From positions 46,098 through 79,504 of the forward strand of contig PLLJ01000034.1 of assembly GCA_003140935.1 (NCBI GenBank): DNA of 33,407 nt, in the 5' to 3' direction. A program made the position numbers and the translations under genes. The notes beneath the pieces are model-generated. The model made no database searches, was not told the DNA's origin, and saw nothing but the letters and a program-made list of their open reading frames with translations. The stretch comes from Candidatus Omnitrophota bacterium. Its GTDB lineage: Bacteria > Omnitrophota > Omnitrophia > Omnitrophales > Aquincolibacteriaceae. Shown piece by piece: positions 32,997 to 33,407 of the stretch (position 1 is its first letter; every line of letters starts with the position of its first letter).

Positions 32997-33407
32997 TTAA
33001 CCACGTTTCCGGGAATAGGCGTGGATGGCGTGACCGTAGAACATCTCGGCACATTCCATGAGGGTTTCGGAGAGAGTCGGATGAGGGTGAACGATCCGGG
33101 CCAAGTCTTGCGCCCTAAGCCCTATCTCGACGGCCAGAAGCCCTTCACTGATAAGTTCCCCGGCCCCGGCGCCACAAATGCCGACCCCCAGGATCTTTTC
33201 CGTGTGGGGATCCACAAGAAGTTTCGTCGCGCCGTCCGTCCTCTCCAGCGTAAGTGCCCTGCCGGAAGCAGACCACGGGAATTTCACGATCTGAACGGGA
33301 ATATTTTTAGCCTTCGCCTCAGCTTCGGTCAGTCCGCACCAAGCAAGCTCCGGATCCGTAAAGACCACCGCGGGGATCAACGGCTCTTTCGCAACACCCA
33401 CTTCCCC
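32997..33407 (-). CDS. lpdA: Dihydrolipoyl dehydrogenase, C-terminal part (5' end outside window)
   Basis: The visible 136 residues are the dimerisation domain of a class I pyridine-nucleotide disulfide oxidoreductase. [18 protein letters not shown] is the usual segment entering that domain. [10 protein letters not shown] carries the His-Glu pair that helps reoxidise the lipoamide at the other subunit's active site, and this form is typical of dihydrolipoyl dehydrogenase rather than glutathione or mercuric reductase. The enzyme is the E3 part of 2-oxoacid dehydrogenase or glycine-cleavage complexes. The frame is open to the right edge, so the GTG at 33401 is internal. rsmH follows after 15 nt and is probably co-transcribed. 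Confidence 0.92.
   Translation of the reverse strand, partial: GEVGVAKEPLIPAVVFTDPELAWCGLTEAEAKAKNIPVQIVKFPWSASGRALTLERTDGATKLLVDPHTEKILGVGICGAGAGELISEGLLAVEIGLRAQDLARIVHPHPTLSETLMECAEMFYGHAIHAYSRKRG

Overview
The window looks like a piece of chromosome from an uncultured Gram-negative-type bacterium, most plausibly a member of Candidatus Omnitrophota (OP3). This rests on gene style, not on a marker gene. The main clue is one uninterrupted reading frame of more than 15 kb that encodes a secreted or membrane-linked mosaic protein, a habit known from that phylum. A second very large membrane glycoside phosphorylase and plain housekeeping genes of bacterial type accompany it. Every gene I can support lies on the minus strand, so the window is read from right to left.

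Right part (33407 to 29157): the C-terminal end of dihydrolipoyl dehydrogenase (lpd) is followed after 14-15 nt by an N-terminally extended RsmH-type 16S rRNA methyltransferase. A promoter-like site then precedes a small cluster: a 220-residue polytopic membrane protein, a CxxC-x17-CxxC zinc-ribbon protein, and RNase D (rnd).

Middle (28983 to 21961): a 2340-residue protein with a signal peptide, two copies of a beta-sandwich module, about 18-20 membrane segments, and a C-terminal GH94 glycoside phosphorylase like the C-terminal half of cyclic beta-1,2-glucan synthases. The GT84 synthase half is not visible. Next (21481 to 16191) comes a compact fatty-acid beta-oxidation operon: thiolase, FadB/FadJ-type hydratase-dehydrogenase, and a long acyl-CoA dehydrogenase. 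It has a candidate promoter with a perfect palindrome in its spacer. The 479-bp gap between the GH94 gene and the operon holds two interleaved inverted repeats.

Then come a truncated tRNA 5' half cut at the anticodon loop by a double-hairpin repeat, an intact tRNA-Arg(UCU), and its intrinsic terminator.

Left part (15436 to beyond base 1): a giant gene of at least 5145 codons with no stop inside the window. It begins with a long-n-region signal peptide and strings together a TraB/ChaN/EreA-like domain, four HTH-like tandem repeats, a GNAT-like domain, a uridine-kinase-like P-loop domain, long unrecognised helical stretches, HEAT-like repeats, a complete-looking ADP-ribosylglycohydrolase, an HD hydrolase, and a membrane HExxH protease-like domain. 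A short motif, R-S-E-[VMAT]-R, occurs nine times, mostly at the borders between these domains, with varied synonymous codons. This polyprotein-like layout is the most interesting and possibly undescribed system in the window.
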